NCBI GenBank assembly: GCA_965230005.1
Contig: OZ245934.1
Location: 4,340,001-4,404,000, forward strand
DNA from: SZUA-309 sp965230005
Lineage (GTDB): Bacteria > Pseudomonadota > Gammaproteobacteria > Pseudomonadales > Azotimanducaceae
Reading direction: 5' to 3'
DNA: 64,000 nt
The stretch's first letter is position 1. Each line of letters opens with the position of its first letter. Positions 32,260-41,288 of this stretch are shown one piece after another. Position numbers and translations under genes: made by a program. The notes under the pieces are model-generated. The model was given only the letters and a program-made list of their open reading frames with translations, had not been told where the DNA came from and ran no database searches.

Positions 32260-34599
32260 TCAGCTGGGAAAGACGGCGGCGAATACCTCTTCGAGATTAG
32301 CCACCAGTACCACGTCCAGATCCTGCCGGGCTTTCTCCGGCACCTTGGCAAGATCGGACGCATTGTCGGCCGGCAGCAGCACCCGATGCTTTCCAGCTCG
32401 ATGGGCGGCGAGGAGCTTTTCCTTGATGCCTCCCACGGGCAGGACCAGACCCGAGAGCGTGAGCTCTCCTGTCATGGCCAGGTCCCGGGGGACGGCCTTG
32501 TCCGTGTAGGCGGAATAGAGGGCTGTCGCCATGGTGATGCCGGCGGAAGGCCCGTCTTTCGGCACGGCGCCGGCCGGGACGTGGATGTGCACCCCGTTCT
32601 CTTCGATACGGGACCGGTCGATGCCGAGGCTTTCCGCCGCGGACCAGAGGTGGCTGCGGGCTGCCCGGGCTGACTCCTGCATGACCTGACCGAGGTGCCC
32701 GGTGAGGGTCACTTTTTCGTCTTTGGGCGTGAGCGTTGCTTCCACATAGAGCACATCGCCACCGGCTTCGGTCCAGGCCAGGCCCGCGGCGACTCCCGGT
32801 TCGGCGCTGGCCCGTTCCTGCTCGGGTCTGAACTTTTCCGGACCTAGGAGCGTTTCGAGGTCCGCTTCCGTGATGGATTGGGTAATCGTCTCGCCGGCGT
32901 CGACCACCTGTCGGGCCCGCTTCCGGGCCAGGCTGCCGATGACCCGCTCGAGTTCGCGCACGCCCGCTTCCCGGGTGTAGGCGCGAATGCATTTTGTCAG
33001 CGCCTCGTCGCTGATCTGGAGCGATTCGGCATCCAGGCCGGCCTCAGCGCGCCGCCGCGGAATGAGGTACTGGCGGGCGATGGCCTCCTTTTCCGCGTCG
33101 CTGTAGCCCGACAGGGTCAGAATTTCCATGCGGTCGAGGAGTGGTCGCGGAATCCCCTCCAGCGTGTTCGCGGTGGTGATGAACAGCACCCGGGACAGAT
33201 CGAAGGGCAGGTTCAGGTAGTTGTCCCGGAACTCTTTGTTCTGGGCCGGATCGAGGATTTCCATGAGCGCCGCGGCCGGATCACCGCGGAAGTCGCGGCC
33301 GAGCTTGTCGATTTCGTCGAGCATCAGCAGCGGGTTGGTTACGCCAGCTCTACGGACGCCCTGAATGATGCGCCCCGGCATTGCCCCGACATAGGTGCGC
33401 CGGTGACCGCGCAGCTCGGCTTCGTCGTGCAGGCCGCCCAGGCTCAGCCGCTCGAAGCGCCGGCCCATGGCGCGGGCGATGGACTGCCCGAGCGAGGTTT
33501 TGCCGACACCGGGCGGGCCGACGAAGCAGAGGATGGGGGCTTTCGCCCCCGGGTTGAGCTGCATGACTGCGAGGGCGTCGAGAATCCTTTCCTTCACGTC
33601 CTCGAGGCCGTAGTGATCCTCATCCAGTACCGTCTGCGCATGGGCGAGATCCAGCTGGTCTTCCGTGCGCGCGTGCCAGGGGAGTTCGGCAATGAGTTCC
33701 AGATAGGCGCGGCTCACCTGATAGTCCGCTGCGCCGGCGGACATGCGCCCAAGACGGGCGAGTTCGCGATCCACCTCTTTCTGCACCGCTTCCGGCAGCC
33801 GTGCTTCCTTGAGCAGGGCCTTCAGCTCGGCCACGTCCTCATCGTCGTCGCCTTCCCCGAGGGCCTGTTCGATGGCCCGCTTCTGCTGGCGGAGCAGGTG
33901 CTCGCGCTGCTGCTGGTCCATGTCGTCGCGGGCCTGTTCAGCGATCTGCCGGCGCACCTCCGTGACCTGCAGCTCGTGGGTCAGGATGCCGTGCACCACT
34001 TCCATGAGGCTTGTGACGTCTGCGGCTGCCAGTACTTCCTGCTGCTGATCCACGGTGAGATCGGCGAGGTTTGCGATGCGATACATCTGCATGACCGGGT
34101 CCGGCAGGCTGCCGATGAGCTGCTGGTAGATCTGCGCGCCGTTCTCACTGTCCATGAGCCGGGCGATGCGTTGGGCGAGCTGCAGGTTTTCCCGCAGCAG
34201 TGCGTGGGCCGCGGCTTCCTCAGCCGCCTCGCGGCTGCCGCTCTCTGCCATGACCAGCGCGGGCAGTGGCTCGGTGACCAGCGACAGGTACTCGGTTTCC
34301 TCCGTTGCTTCGATGAGCCGAACTCGATGGGATCCCTGGACGATGACCTGCGCACCCTGATCCTGACGCTCGATGCGCTTGACCTCGACGACGGTGCCGA
34401 CCGGATGCAGGTCGGAGAAGGTCGGCTCGTCGATGTCCGGGGCACGCTGGGCTACCGTGAGCAGGCGCTGCTTTTCCTGGGCGGCCGCAGCCAGGGCGGC
34501 AAGGGAGCCCCGGCGACCGACCGCGAGATGCTGAACGATCTGTGGGAAGACGACGACGTTCTTCAGCGGTAAGGCCGGGTGGATCGTCGTCTCGCTCAT
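32260..34599 (-). CDS. lon: ATP-dependent Lon protease
   Basis: Lon unfolds and degrades damaged or regulatory proteins. The 779-residue protein is full length (E. coli has 784). The N-terminal substrate domain begins LPLKNVVVFPQIVQHLAVGR; the AAA+ domain has Walker A GPPGVGKTS and Walker B PLLMLDEIDKLGRDF; the protease domain has the catalytic Ser in PKDGPSAGITMATALYSAYT and the Lys in VGGIKEKLLAAHRAGKHRV. The start lies 2 bases after the stop of an acyl-CoA dehydrogenase gene, so it is probably transcribed with the dehydrogenases. It is not beside clpX or hup as the housekeeping lon often is, so it may be a second copy. Confidence 0.95.
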   Translation of the reverse strand: MSETTIHPALPLKNVVVFPQIVQHLAVGRRGSLAALAAAAQEKQRLLTVAQRAPDIDEPTFSDLHPVGTVVEVKRIERQDQGAQVIVQGSHRVRLIEATEETEYLSLVTEPLPALVMAESGSREAAEEAAAHALLRENLQLAQRIARLMDSENGAQIYQQLIGSLPDPVMQMYRIANLADLTVDQQQEVLAAADVTSLMEVVHGILTHELQVTEVRRQIAEQARDDMDQQQREHLLRQQKRAIEQALGEGDDDEDVAELKALLKEARLPEAVQKEVDRELARLGRMSAGAADYQVSRAYLELIAELPWHARTEDQLDLAHAQTVLDEDHYGLEDVKERILDALAVMQLNPGAKAPILCFVGPPGVGKTSLGQSIARAMGRRFERLSLGGLHDEAELRGHRRTYVGAMPGRIIQGVRRAGVTNPLLMLDEIDKLGRDFRGDPAAALMEILDPAQNKEFRDNYLNLPFDLSRVLFITTANTLEGIPRPLLDRMEILTLSGYSDAEKEAIARQYLIPRRRAEAGLDAESLQISDEALTKCIRAYTREAGVRELERVIGSLARKRARQVVDAGETITQSITEADLETLLGPEKFRPEQERASAEPGVAAGLAWTEAGGDVLYVEATLTPKDEKVTLTGHLGQVMQESARAARSHLWSAAESLGIDRSRIEENGVHIHVPAGAVPKDGPSAGITMATALYSAYTDKAVPRDLAMTGELTLSGLVLPVGGIKEKLLAAHRAGKHRVLLPADNASDLAKVPEKARQDLDVVLVANLEEVFAAVFPS

Positions 34600-34601
34600 G
34601 G

Positions 34602-35666
34602 TCAGGCCACGAGATCCTGCAGTCGCGCGGCTTCTTCGCGCACCTGCTCCGGGGCGCCGAGGAGCTGCCGGTTGAAGCCGATGCGTTTGAACCAGTAGTG
34701 CAGGCCGAGCAGGTCCGTGAAGCCCATGCCGCCATGCACTTCCGTGGCGGTTTTGGCGACCATTTTCCCGACTTCAGCAAGATGCGCCTTCGTGTGGCAG
34801 GCGTTCAGAGTGGCTTCTTCGGGCAGTTCGTCGAGGGCATGGGCTGCAAACCAGACGAGGGCCCGGCAGGGCTCGAGGTCGGCGGCCATTTCCGCGCACA
34901 TGTGCTTCACGGCCTGGAAGGAGCCGATGGGCCGGTTGAACTGCTCCCGTTCTTTGGCGTAGGCGACGGCCTGATCGAGCATGTTCTGGGCAGCCCCGAG
35001 CGTGTCTGCCGCCAGCATGACGCGCCCGAAATCGAGGCTCTTCTGCACAACCGCCGGGTCGTCACTGATGCGCTCGGCGGCGACCTGGTCGAACACCAGC
35101 TCGCCGGTGCGACGGGTACGATCGATGGTCGTGAGATTCTGACCGCTCAAGCCTGCCGCATCTGCCCGGACGAGGAACAGCGATCGTGCGGCATCTGCCA
35201 CCAGGTAGGCGTCGGCACCGTGATCGAGCACAAACAGCGCCTTGCCGGAGAGGGTATCGCCGCTGCTCGTGATCCCGGCATCGGCCCGGGCAGCGATCGC
35301 TTCCCCCACGGCAATGCCGATGCGCTGCTCTCCAGCGACGACGGCACCGAGGAGGTCGCCGGGGTTTTTGCCAGCGGCCTGCAGGGCGATGGGCGCCATG
35401 ACGGCGGAACCCAGGAAGGGCGCCGGCGCCGTGTGCGACCCCAGAGCCTCGGCAACGATGGCGGCGTCGAGAGCCGTCATGCCCAGGCCACCATTTACTT
35501 CGCTGACGAGAATACCCGGGACCCCAAGCTCCACGAGGCCGGACCAGACATCGGTGTCTGGCGCTTCAACGAAGGTCCGTACCTGGTCGAGGCTCGAGTT
35601 TTCGTCAAGAAATCGATTGACGCTGTCCTGGAGCAGGGTCTGTTCTTCAGAAAGTCCGAAATCCAT
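34602..35666 (-). CDS. Acyl-CoA dehydrogenase family protein, short
   Basis: A 354-residue flavoprotein starting MDFGLSEEQTLLQDSVNRFL. The N-terminal helical domain, a middle beta domain (about 115-205) and the C-terminal helical bundle (AYAKEREQFNRPIGSFQAVK; EVHGGMGFTD near the FAD site) are all present. It is about 30-50 residues shorter than typical family members and resembles the partner type often encoded beside a longer acyl-CoA dehydrogenase, where the two make a heterotetramer. The next upstream gene is such a member. The ATG at 35666 is 14 bases after that gene; the open frame runs on antisense to it and was cut there. Confidence 0.88.
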   Translation of the reverse strand: MDFGLSEEQTLLQDSVNRFLDENSSLDQVRTFVEAPDTDVWSGLVELGVPGILVSEVNGGLGMTALDAAIVAEALGSHTAPAPFLGSAVMAPIALQAAGKNPGDLLGAVVAGEQRIGIAVGEAIAARADAGITSSGDTLSGKALFVLDHGADAYLVADAARSLFLVRADAAGLSGQNLTTIDRTRRTGELVFDQVAAERISDDPAVVQKSLDFGRVMLAADTLGAAQNMLDQAVAYAKEREQFNRPIGSFQAVKHMCAEMAADLEPCRALVWFAAHALDELPEEATLNACHTKAHLAEVGKMVAKTATEVHGGMGFTDLLGLHYWFKRIGFNRQLLGAPEQVREEAARLQDLVA

Positions 35667-35680
35667 CGGTAGTGGCCTCC

Positions 35681-36895
35681 TCAGCTCTTTGCCGTTGCGA
35701 AGGTCAGCTGACCTTTCTCGAACTTCGGCTCTTTCGGCATGCCGAGGCCGCGCTCGCTGATGATGTTCTTCTGAATCTGCGACGTACCGCCGCCGATGAT
35801 CAGGCCCAGGTAAAACATGTACTGCGCCTGCCAGGACCCGTGGTCGCGCAGGTACGGATTGTCGCCGTAGGCGATACCGAGCTCGCCCATGGCATCGATG
35901 GCGAGCCCCTCGAGATCGTGGCGCAGCTCCGTGCCCTGGAGCTTGACGATCATGCGGGCGAGCTTGGCATCGGCGTTGTTGAGCCTGGCGGAGAGCACGC
36001 GCAGATCGTTGCAACGCATGGCCATGACCCGAGCCTGAATCTGCATGAGCCGATCCCGCAGCACCGGATTGTCGATGGCGCGCTGGCCGTTGACCGTTTC
36101 CTGCTTCATGAGCTCGATGAGTGAGGTCAGGCGCGCAAGGGTCACGTCCGGATTGCCCAGAGAGTCGCGCTCGTTGCCGAGGATCGAGTTCGCGACCATC
36201 CAGCCCTGACCGCGGGCGCCGACGATCTGATCTTTCGGCACCCGCACGTCGGTGAAAAAGGTCTCGTTGAAATTGGCCACGCCGGTCATGTCCACCAGAG
36301 GCCGGATTTCGATGCCCGGCGTGTCCATGCGGAACAGCAGGAAGGAAATCCCCTGGTGTTTGGGTGCCTCCGGCTCCGTGCGGACGAGGCAGAAGATCCA
36401 GTCGGCGATGTGTGCCGTGGAGGTCCAGATTTTCTGACCGTTGATGACCCACTCGTCGCCGTCGAGCACGGCGGAGGTGCGCAGGCTGGCGAGATCGCTG
36501 CCGGCCCCGGGCTCTGAATAGCCCTGACACCAGACCATCTCGCCGTGGAGTGTGGGACGGATGAACTGTTCTTTCTGCGCCTCCGAGCCCATCTCCAGCA
36601 GCGTCGGCACGAGCATGGAGATCCCCTGGCCGCCGAGACCGCCGGGCACCTTTCCGCGGGCAAACTCCTCGGCGATGATGCGCGACTTCAGGATGTCCGG
36701 CTCGGCGCCATAGCCGCCGTACTCCTTCGGGATCGTTCGCGCCGCATAGCCATGTTCGATGAGCAGCTTCTGCCAGGCGAGCGTCTCCGGCGCACGTTGG
36801 CCGGCGCCCTTTGGCGCTTTGTCACGATGCGCCGAGATGAAGTCTCTGACCTCCTCCCGGAACGCCTCGTAGTCCGGTCCGTAGGACAGGTCCAT
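35681..36895 (-). CDS. Acyl-CoA dehydrogenase family protein, long
   Basis: A 404-residue flavoprotein that would desaturate an acyl-CoA. Landmarks are WCQGYSEPGAGSDLASLRT (FAD and substrate loop), VINGQKIWTSTAHIADWIF, TFFTDVRVPKDQIVGARGQG and an ERG-containing C-terminal bundle ending at SERGLGMPK. The ATG at 36895 has AAGGGGGAA 3 bases upstream. Together with the downstream short paralogue this looks like an alpha/beta pair of the kind used on steroid or branched side chains; that function is inference. Confidence 0.9.
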   Translation of the reverse strand: MDLSYGPDYEAFREEVRDFISAHRDKAPKGAGQRAPETLAWQKLLIEHGYAARTIPKEYGGYGAEPDILKSRIIAEEFARGKVPGGLGGQGISMLVPTLLEMGSEAQKEQFIRPTLHGEMVWCQGYSEPGAGSDLASLRTSAVLDGDEWVINGQKIWTSTAHIADWIFCLVRTEPEAPKHQGISFLLFRMDTPGIEIRPLVDMTGVANFNETFFTDVRVPKDQIVGARGQGWMVANSILGNERDSLGNPDVTLARLTSLIELMKQETVNGQRAIDNPVLRDRLMQIQARVMAMRCNDLRVLSARLNNADAKLARMIVKLQGTELRHDLEGLAIDAMGELGIAYGDNPYLRDHGSWQAQYMFYLGLIIGGGTSQIQKNIISERGLGMPKEPKFEKGQLTFATAKS

Positions 36896-36948
36896 GGTTC
36901 CCCCTTTCCGCCCGGGCGGGCAGCACAAAAAATTCAGGACCAGCGATT

Positions 36949-37956
36949 CTACGCGAGTCTGGCGAGCTGTTCCCGCCGCACCAGATGCTTCAGGGCCCGG
37001 CCGCTGGCGAAGCGTTCGACCTCGGCGACGATGAAGTCCGTCAGACGCTGGGCCTCGTCGCCGAGGGAGCCGGCGATATGCGGGGTCAGAAAAACGTTCG
37101 GCAGCTGGTAGAGGGGTGAGCTCGGTGGCAGCACCTCAGGCTCCGTGGTATCGAGGACGGCGTAAAGCCGGCCTTTCATGAGCTCGTCGATGAGGGCGGC
37201 CTGGTCGACCAGGCCGCCGCGGGCCGTGTTGATGAGCGTCGCGTAGTCTGCCATGAGCGCGAGCTCCCGAGCCCCGATCATCCGGTGCGTGTCCTTCAGG
37301 AGCGGCGCATGGAGGCTGACCACGTCGGAAGCCGAGAGCAGCTCGGAGAGGCCCACTTTCGTTGCACCGAGTTCCCGAGCCGCCAGGGGCGTCACGTAGG
37401 GGTCGTAGAGCAGCACCCGCAGATCGTGAGGCTTCAGATAGTCGATCACCAGGCGGCCGACCTGCGAGGCGCCGACGATACCGACGGTTTTCTGATAGTT
37501 GCCCACCTGCGGCGCCTCCCGGGTCCAGGGGGCGCGGTTCTCCTTGTGCTGCACGTAAAACTGATTGAGCTGAAAGACGCGCTTGTTGGCGAAAAGGATG
37601 GCCGCGAGGGTGTACTCGGCCACGGGCACGGCATTCGCGGCAACCGCATTGGTCACCCGGATCCCCCGGCGCCAGACCACGTCGTCGAGAAAACCTTTGA
37701 CGCTGCCGGCGAGATGGGCGATGAGCTGCAGCCGTGGCAGGCGGTCGATGATCTCCGCATCGATCGGCGGACAGCCCCAGCTCGTGACGAGTATCTCCAC
37801 CTGAGGCAGATCGGCCTCGAGCTCGTCGAAGTCCCGGAAGGGCGTGTCGGCCACGAGCTTGGTGGCGCGTCCCAGGCGCTCCAGGTGTTCAGGACGTATG
37901 AGCTCGTCGCGCACCACCGGGTGCATGACCATGGCCGCTTTGTGCACTTTAGCCAT
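36949..37956 (-). CDS. D-isomer-specific 2-hydroxyacid dehydrogenase
   Basis: A 335-residue NAD(P)-dependent dehydrogenase. The nucleotide motif is TVGIVGASQVGRLVIDYL (G-x-S-x-x-G rather than G-x-G-x-x-G). The catalytic Arg is in NTARGGLVDQAAL, the Glu in DTTEPEVLPPSSPLY and the His in LTPHIAGSLGDEA. The long open frame continues upstream to 38592 antisense to the dUTPase gene; I cut it at the ATG at 37956, where the family-like MAKVHKAAMVMHPVVRDEL begins. The function could be phosphoglycerate or another hydroxyacid dehydrogenase. Confidence 0.9.
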   Translation of the reverse strand: MAKVHKAAMVMHPVVRDELIRPEHLERLGRATKLVADTPFRDFDELEADLPQVEILVTSWGCPPIDAEIIDRLPRLQLIAHLAGSVKGFLDDVVWRRGIRVTNAVAANAVPVAEYTLAAILFANKRVFQLNQFYVQHKENRAPWTREAPQVGNYQKTVGIVGASQVGRLVIDYLKPHDLRVLLYDPYVTPLAARELGATKVGLSELLSASDVVSLHAPLLKDTHRMIGARELALMADYATLINTARGGLVDQAALIDELMKGRLYAVLDTTEPEVLPPSSPLYQLPNVFLTPHIAGSLGDEAQRLTDFIVAEVERFASGRALKHLVRREQLARLA

Positions 37957-38052
37957 GACCGGAAGAATACCCCATAATCCGCAGCCGGCCGTTCCGGCCC
38001 CGGACCCATCGGGGTGCGGCGGGTCGCGCCTGGAATGCACCTTGGGAGGAAC

Positions 38053-38682
38053 ATGAGCCTCGACACACGGGCGAGCGGGATGCTTGCCACCATGGCCGCC
38101 ATGCAGGAGGCCCACAACCGGCATGTCCATCCGGAGTGGCGGACACAGGGTTACGAGTACTACCGGGCCATCTGGGTGGAGTGCGCGGAGCTTCTCGATC
38201 ACTTCGGCTGGAAGTGGTGGAAGCAGCAGCATGCCGATCTGGACCAGGTGAAGCTGGAAATCGTAGACATCTGGCACTTTGCCCTGTCGGATCTGCTCCG
38301 CGCTGATGCGCTCAGTGACAGCCTGGCCGCGCCGCTTGTCTTCGAGGCCGCCGGCGAGGGGGATCCCGTGGCGTTCAGGCTGGCGGTAGAAGATCTCGCT
38401 CAGGCCACGCTGCAGGCGCGCGCCTTCGTCATGGCCCCCTTCGTCGAGGTCATGAAAGCGCTGCCCTTCGGCTTCGAGGAACTCTTCTCCCTCTATGTGG
38501 GTAAGAACGTTCTCAATACCTTCCGCCAGGATCATGGCTATAAGAGCGGCGACTATCAGAAACTCTGGCACGGCCGCGAGGACAACGAGCATCTCGTCGA
38601 AGTTCTCGCTGACCTCGACTGCGCCCCCGAGGAAGTGCCGGAGCAGCTCTATACGGCCCTTGCAGCGCGCTATCCGGACTGA
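38053..38682 (+). CDS. Dimeric all-alpha dUTPase-like NTP pyrophosphatase
   Basis: A 209-residue helical protein of the dUTP diphosphatase class 2 / MazG-like group, which removes dUTP to keep uracil out of DNA. The metal-binding helices are W-V-E-C-A-E-L-L-D-H (E-x-x-E) and VKLEIVDIWHFALSD (E-x-x-D), with GWKWWKQQ between them. The second helical hairpin contains FGFEELFSLYVGKNVLNTFR. GGGAGGA lies 2 bases before the ATG at 38053. It is divergent from the hydroxyacid dehydrogenase. Confidence 0.85.
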   Translation: MSLDTRASGMLATMAAMQEAHNRHVHPEWRTQGYEYYRAIWVECAELLDHFGWKWWKQQHADLDQVKLEIVDIWHFALSDLLRADALSDSLAAPLVFEAAGEGDPVAFRLAVEDLAQATLQARAFVMAPFVEVMKALPFGFEELFSLYVGKNVLNTFRQDHGYKSGDYQKLWHGREDNEHLVEVLADLDCAPEEVPEQLYTALAARYPD

Positions 38683-38697
38683 ACGGTCAGAACCCTC

Positions 38698-39249
38698 TCA
38701 AGCGAGTGTGCGTTCGTAACAGGCGAGCGTTTCCGCATCGAAGCAGAGAAAGCGCACCAGCGTGAGGGAGGTGGCCTCATGGGCGCGGACCGTCGTCACG
38801 GCGATCTCTGTGGCAGCCTCCAGCGGATAGCCGAAGACACCGGTGCTGATTGCCGGAAAGGCGAGACTGTTCAACTGTTCGGCTTCCGCAAGCGCCAGGC
38901 AGCGCCGGTAGCAGCTTGCCAGCACGTCCGCTTCCCTGTTGTTTCCTCCACGCCAGCGCGGGCCGACGGTATGGATCACATGGCGCGCCGCGAGGGCGTA
39001 GCCGGCGGTGAGTTTTGCGTCCCCGGGTGCACAGCCGCCGAGGCCGCGGCACTCGGCAAGGAGTTTAGGCCCGGCGGCCCGGTGGATGGCGCCGTCTACG
39101 CCGCCGCCGCCGAGTAGCGTTTCGTTTGCGGCATTGACGATGGCATCCACTTTTTCGGTGGTGATGTCGCCGCGACGGGCCTCCAGCTGGAGCGTTTTCA
39201 AGCCGTAATCCTGCCTTGTGATCGGGTGCACAATCCGGCGGATTGTCAT
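38698..39249 (-). CDS. Macrodomain protein, O-acetyl-ADP-ribose deacetylase type (YmdB-like)
   Basis: A 183-residue macrodomain that would hydrolyse O-acetyl-ADP-ribose or ADP-ribosyl groups. The ADP-ribose loops are VNAANETLLGGGGVDGAIH (with the catalytic-region Asp) and AFPAISTGVFGYPLEAATEI, close to E. coli YmdB. RWRGGNNRE matches the middle motif. The E. coli protein begins about 18 residues later, so a TTG at 39201 is an alternative start; I kept the ATG at 39249. It converges on the dUTPase-like gene. Confidence 0.92.
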   Translation of the reverse strand: MTIRRIVHPITRQDYGLKTLQLEARRGDITTEKVDAIVNAANETLLGGGGVDGAIHRAAGPKLLAECRGLGGCAPGDAKLTAGYALAARHVIHTVGPRWRGGNNREADVLASCYRRCLALAEAEQLNSLAFPAISTGVFGYPLEAATEIAVTTVRAHEATSLTLVRFLCFDAETLACYERTLA

Positions 39250-39324
39250 GTTCCGGTCATGCTTCTGTCACCCAAAGATAACCACCCCGCACTAGCTTTA
39301 GCGAAACCATTCAGTGGCTTATCA

Positions 39325-40143
39325 ATGAATACTCGTTCACTTCCTGAACCCGATAAGACGCACTACCGCACCATCTTCCTCTCAGACATCCACCTCGGCA
39401 CCAAGGGTTGTCAGGCGGACCGGCTGGCCTCGTTTCTCAAGCAGCACAGCTGTGATCAGCTGTATCTGGTCGGTGACATCATCGATGGCTGGCGGATGAA
39501 ATCATCGGGCATCTACTGGCCACAGAGTCACGTAAACGTGATCCGTCGTGTGCTGACGATGACAAAGCGCGGCACGGAAGTCATCTACGTCACCGGTAAC
39601 CACGACGAGTTTCTGCGCGACCACTCGCCGATCGAGTTCGGCAATCTGAAGGTGGTTGACGAGGCGCAGCACCGCAGCGCCGATGGTAAGACCTTCTGGG
39701 TCGTGCACGGCGATCAGTTCGACGTGGTGACCCGCTATCACCGCTGGCTGGCCTGGCTCGGCGATGTGGGCTACACGATTCTCCTCGAGATCAACCGCCT
39801 GATGAACCGGCTTCGCAACCAGTTCGGCTATGGCTACTGGTCCCTTTCCGCCTGGCTCAAACATCGGGTCAAGCAGGCGGTGAACTACATCGGTGACTAC
39901 GAAGACGCACTTGCCAGGCAGTGTCACAAGCAGGGCAACGACGGGGTGATCTGCGGCCACATCCACCACGCCGAGATCAGCGACTTCGACGGCGTGACCT
40001 ATATGAACTGCGGCGACTGGGTGGAGAGCTGCACGGCGCTGGTGGAAGATGCTCAAGGCCGTTTTCAGATCATCGACTGGTCCAGAGCCGAGGCCGAACT
40101 GCCAACGGTGATCCCTTTCGAAGAAGAGCGGTTGAGTGCCTGA
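39325..40143 (+). CDS. Calcineurin-like phosphoesterase, UDP-2,3-diacylglucosamine hydrolase-like (LpxH2 type)
   Basis: A 272-residue metallophosphoesterase. Metal-binding motifs are SDIHLGTKGCQAD, YLVGDIIDGWRM, VTGNHDEFLR, VVHGDQFDV and CGHIHHAEI. The last two motifs and the long C-terminal segment (YWSLSAWLKHRVKQAVNYIG) fit the LpxH2-like branch, found besides true LpxH in many proteobacteria, which acts on lipid or nucleotide phosphodiesters. The ATG at 39325 is the first that fits the family; the frame reaches back to 39226. A glycosyltransferase starts 5 bases after the stop, an arrangement suggesting a shared lipid pathway. Confidence 0.88.
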   Translation: MNTRSLPEPDKTHYRTIFLSDIHLGTKGCQADRLASFLKQHSCDQLYLVGDIIDGWRMKSSGIYWPQSHVNVIRRVLTMTKRGTEVIYVTGNHDEFLRDHSPIEFGNLKVVDEAQHRSADGKTFWVVHGDQFDVVTRYHRWLAWLGDVGYTILLEINRLMNRLRNQFGYGYWSLSAWLKHRVKQAVNYIGDYEDALARQCHKQGNDGVICGHIHHAEISDFDGVTYMNCGDWVESCTALVEDAQGRFQIIDWSRAEAELPTVIPFEEERLSA

Positions 40144-40148
40144 CAGGC

Positions 40149-41288
40149 ATGTCTGTTTCAGTAGGCCCTGAACGTCTGGGGGTCGAGCAGCCCGCTAAGC
40201 TCATGCTCGTGACCGATGCCTGGACGCCGCAAACCAACGGTGTGGTGACCACGCTTCAGGCCGTGATCGAACGCCTGCCGGCATTCTCCCTGGAGGTTGT
40301 GGTGGTCCACCCCGGCCAGTTCCGGCAGATGCCTCTGCCGGGTTATCGGGAGATCCCGCTGGTGCTCAATCCCTGGCAGTTCGGTGCACACTTCGAGCGC
40401 GAAACGCCCGACAGCATTCACGTGGCAACGGAGGGCCCCCTCGGTATCGCCGCCCGCTGCTTTCTCGCCCGGCGGCGAATTCCCTTCACCACGTCGCTGC
40501 ACACGAAGTTCCCGGAGTACTTCAACGAGCGGGTACACACGCCGCTGAGTGTCGGCTACCGCATTCTTCGCTGGTTCCATCGGCCGGCGGTATGCACGCT
40601 CTGCACCACCGCCTCGCACCGTGAGGAGCTCCTGCGCTGGGGTCTCGAGGATCTCGAAGTCTGGGGACGCGGCGTGGATACGACACGTTTCCAGCCGGAT
40701 CCTGCCCGGGCGAGCGGCCCGCGACCGCGACTTCTTTACGTCGGTCGCGTTTCCGTGGAAAAAAATCTGTCCGCCTTCCTGGCGCTGGATCTCGATGCCG
40801 ACAAAGTGGTCGTTGGTGATGGACCTGCCCGGGCCGATCTCGAAGCCGCTCACCCGGAAGTGAGCTGGCTAGGTTTCCGGCATGGTCAGGCCCTCGTCGA
40901 CGAGTACGCCAGGGCGGACGCCTTCGTCTTTCCGTCGCTGACCGACACCTTCGGCCTCGTCATGCTCGAAGCCATGGCCTGTGGCACACCGGTTGCCGCT
41001 TATCCCGTTACCGGGCCTATCGACGTGGTCGTAACCGGGACAAACGGTGCGCTCCATGCCGATCTCGGTGAGGCCGTTCGTCAGGCGCTCACCGTCGATC
41101 GGGCTGCCTGTCGGCGCTACGCCCTCGACAACAGCTGGGATCGCATCGCCGCCCGCTTTGTGGAGGCTCTCGTCCCGACCGCAGCTGCGGGACGACGGCC
41201 GTTGCGGTGCCCGGTAACGCCGGAGCTGGCATTGCAGGAGGAGGGCTCGCACCAGACAATGGCCGGCCATGCGCCGGCCGGAAGCTGA
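40149..41288 (+). CDS. GT4-family glycosyltransferase
   Basis: A 379-residue GT-B enzyme that would move a sugar from a nucleotide donor to a lipid or sugar acceptor. The N-domain has VTDAWTPQTNGVVTTLQAV and HTKFPEYFNERV. The C-domain has the donor site RLLYVGRVSVEKNLSAFLA, VVGDGPARADLEA and PSLTDTFGLVMLEAMACGTP, in which Asp replaces the first Glu of the E-x7-E motif. The nearest types act on diacylglycerol or phosphatidylinositol (SqdX/MgtA/PimB group). It is 5 bases after the phosphoesterase gene and overlaps the following Nudix gene by 20 bases. Confidence 0.9.
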   Translation: MSVSVGPERLGVEQPAKLMLVTDAWTPQTNGVVTTLQAVIERLPAFSLEVVVVHPGQFRQMPLPGYREIPLVLNPWQFGAHFERETPDSIHVATEGPLGIAARCFLARRRIPFTTSLHTKFPEYFNERVHTPLSVGYRILRWFHRPAVCTLCTTASHREELLRWGLEDLEVWGRGVDTTRFQPDPARASGPRPRLLYVGRVSVEKNLSAFLALDLDADKVVVGDGPARADLEAAHPEVSWLGFRHGQALVDEYARADAFVFPSLTDTFGLVMLEAMACGTPVAAYPVTGPIDVVVTGTNGALHADLGEAVRQALTVDRAACRRYALDNSWDRIAARFVEALVPTAAAGRRPLRCPVTPELALQEEGSHQTMAGHAPAGS

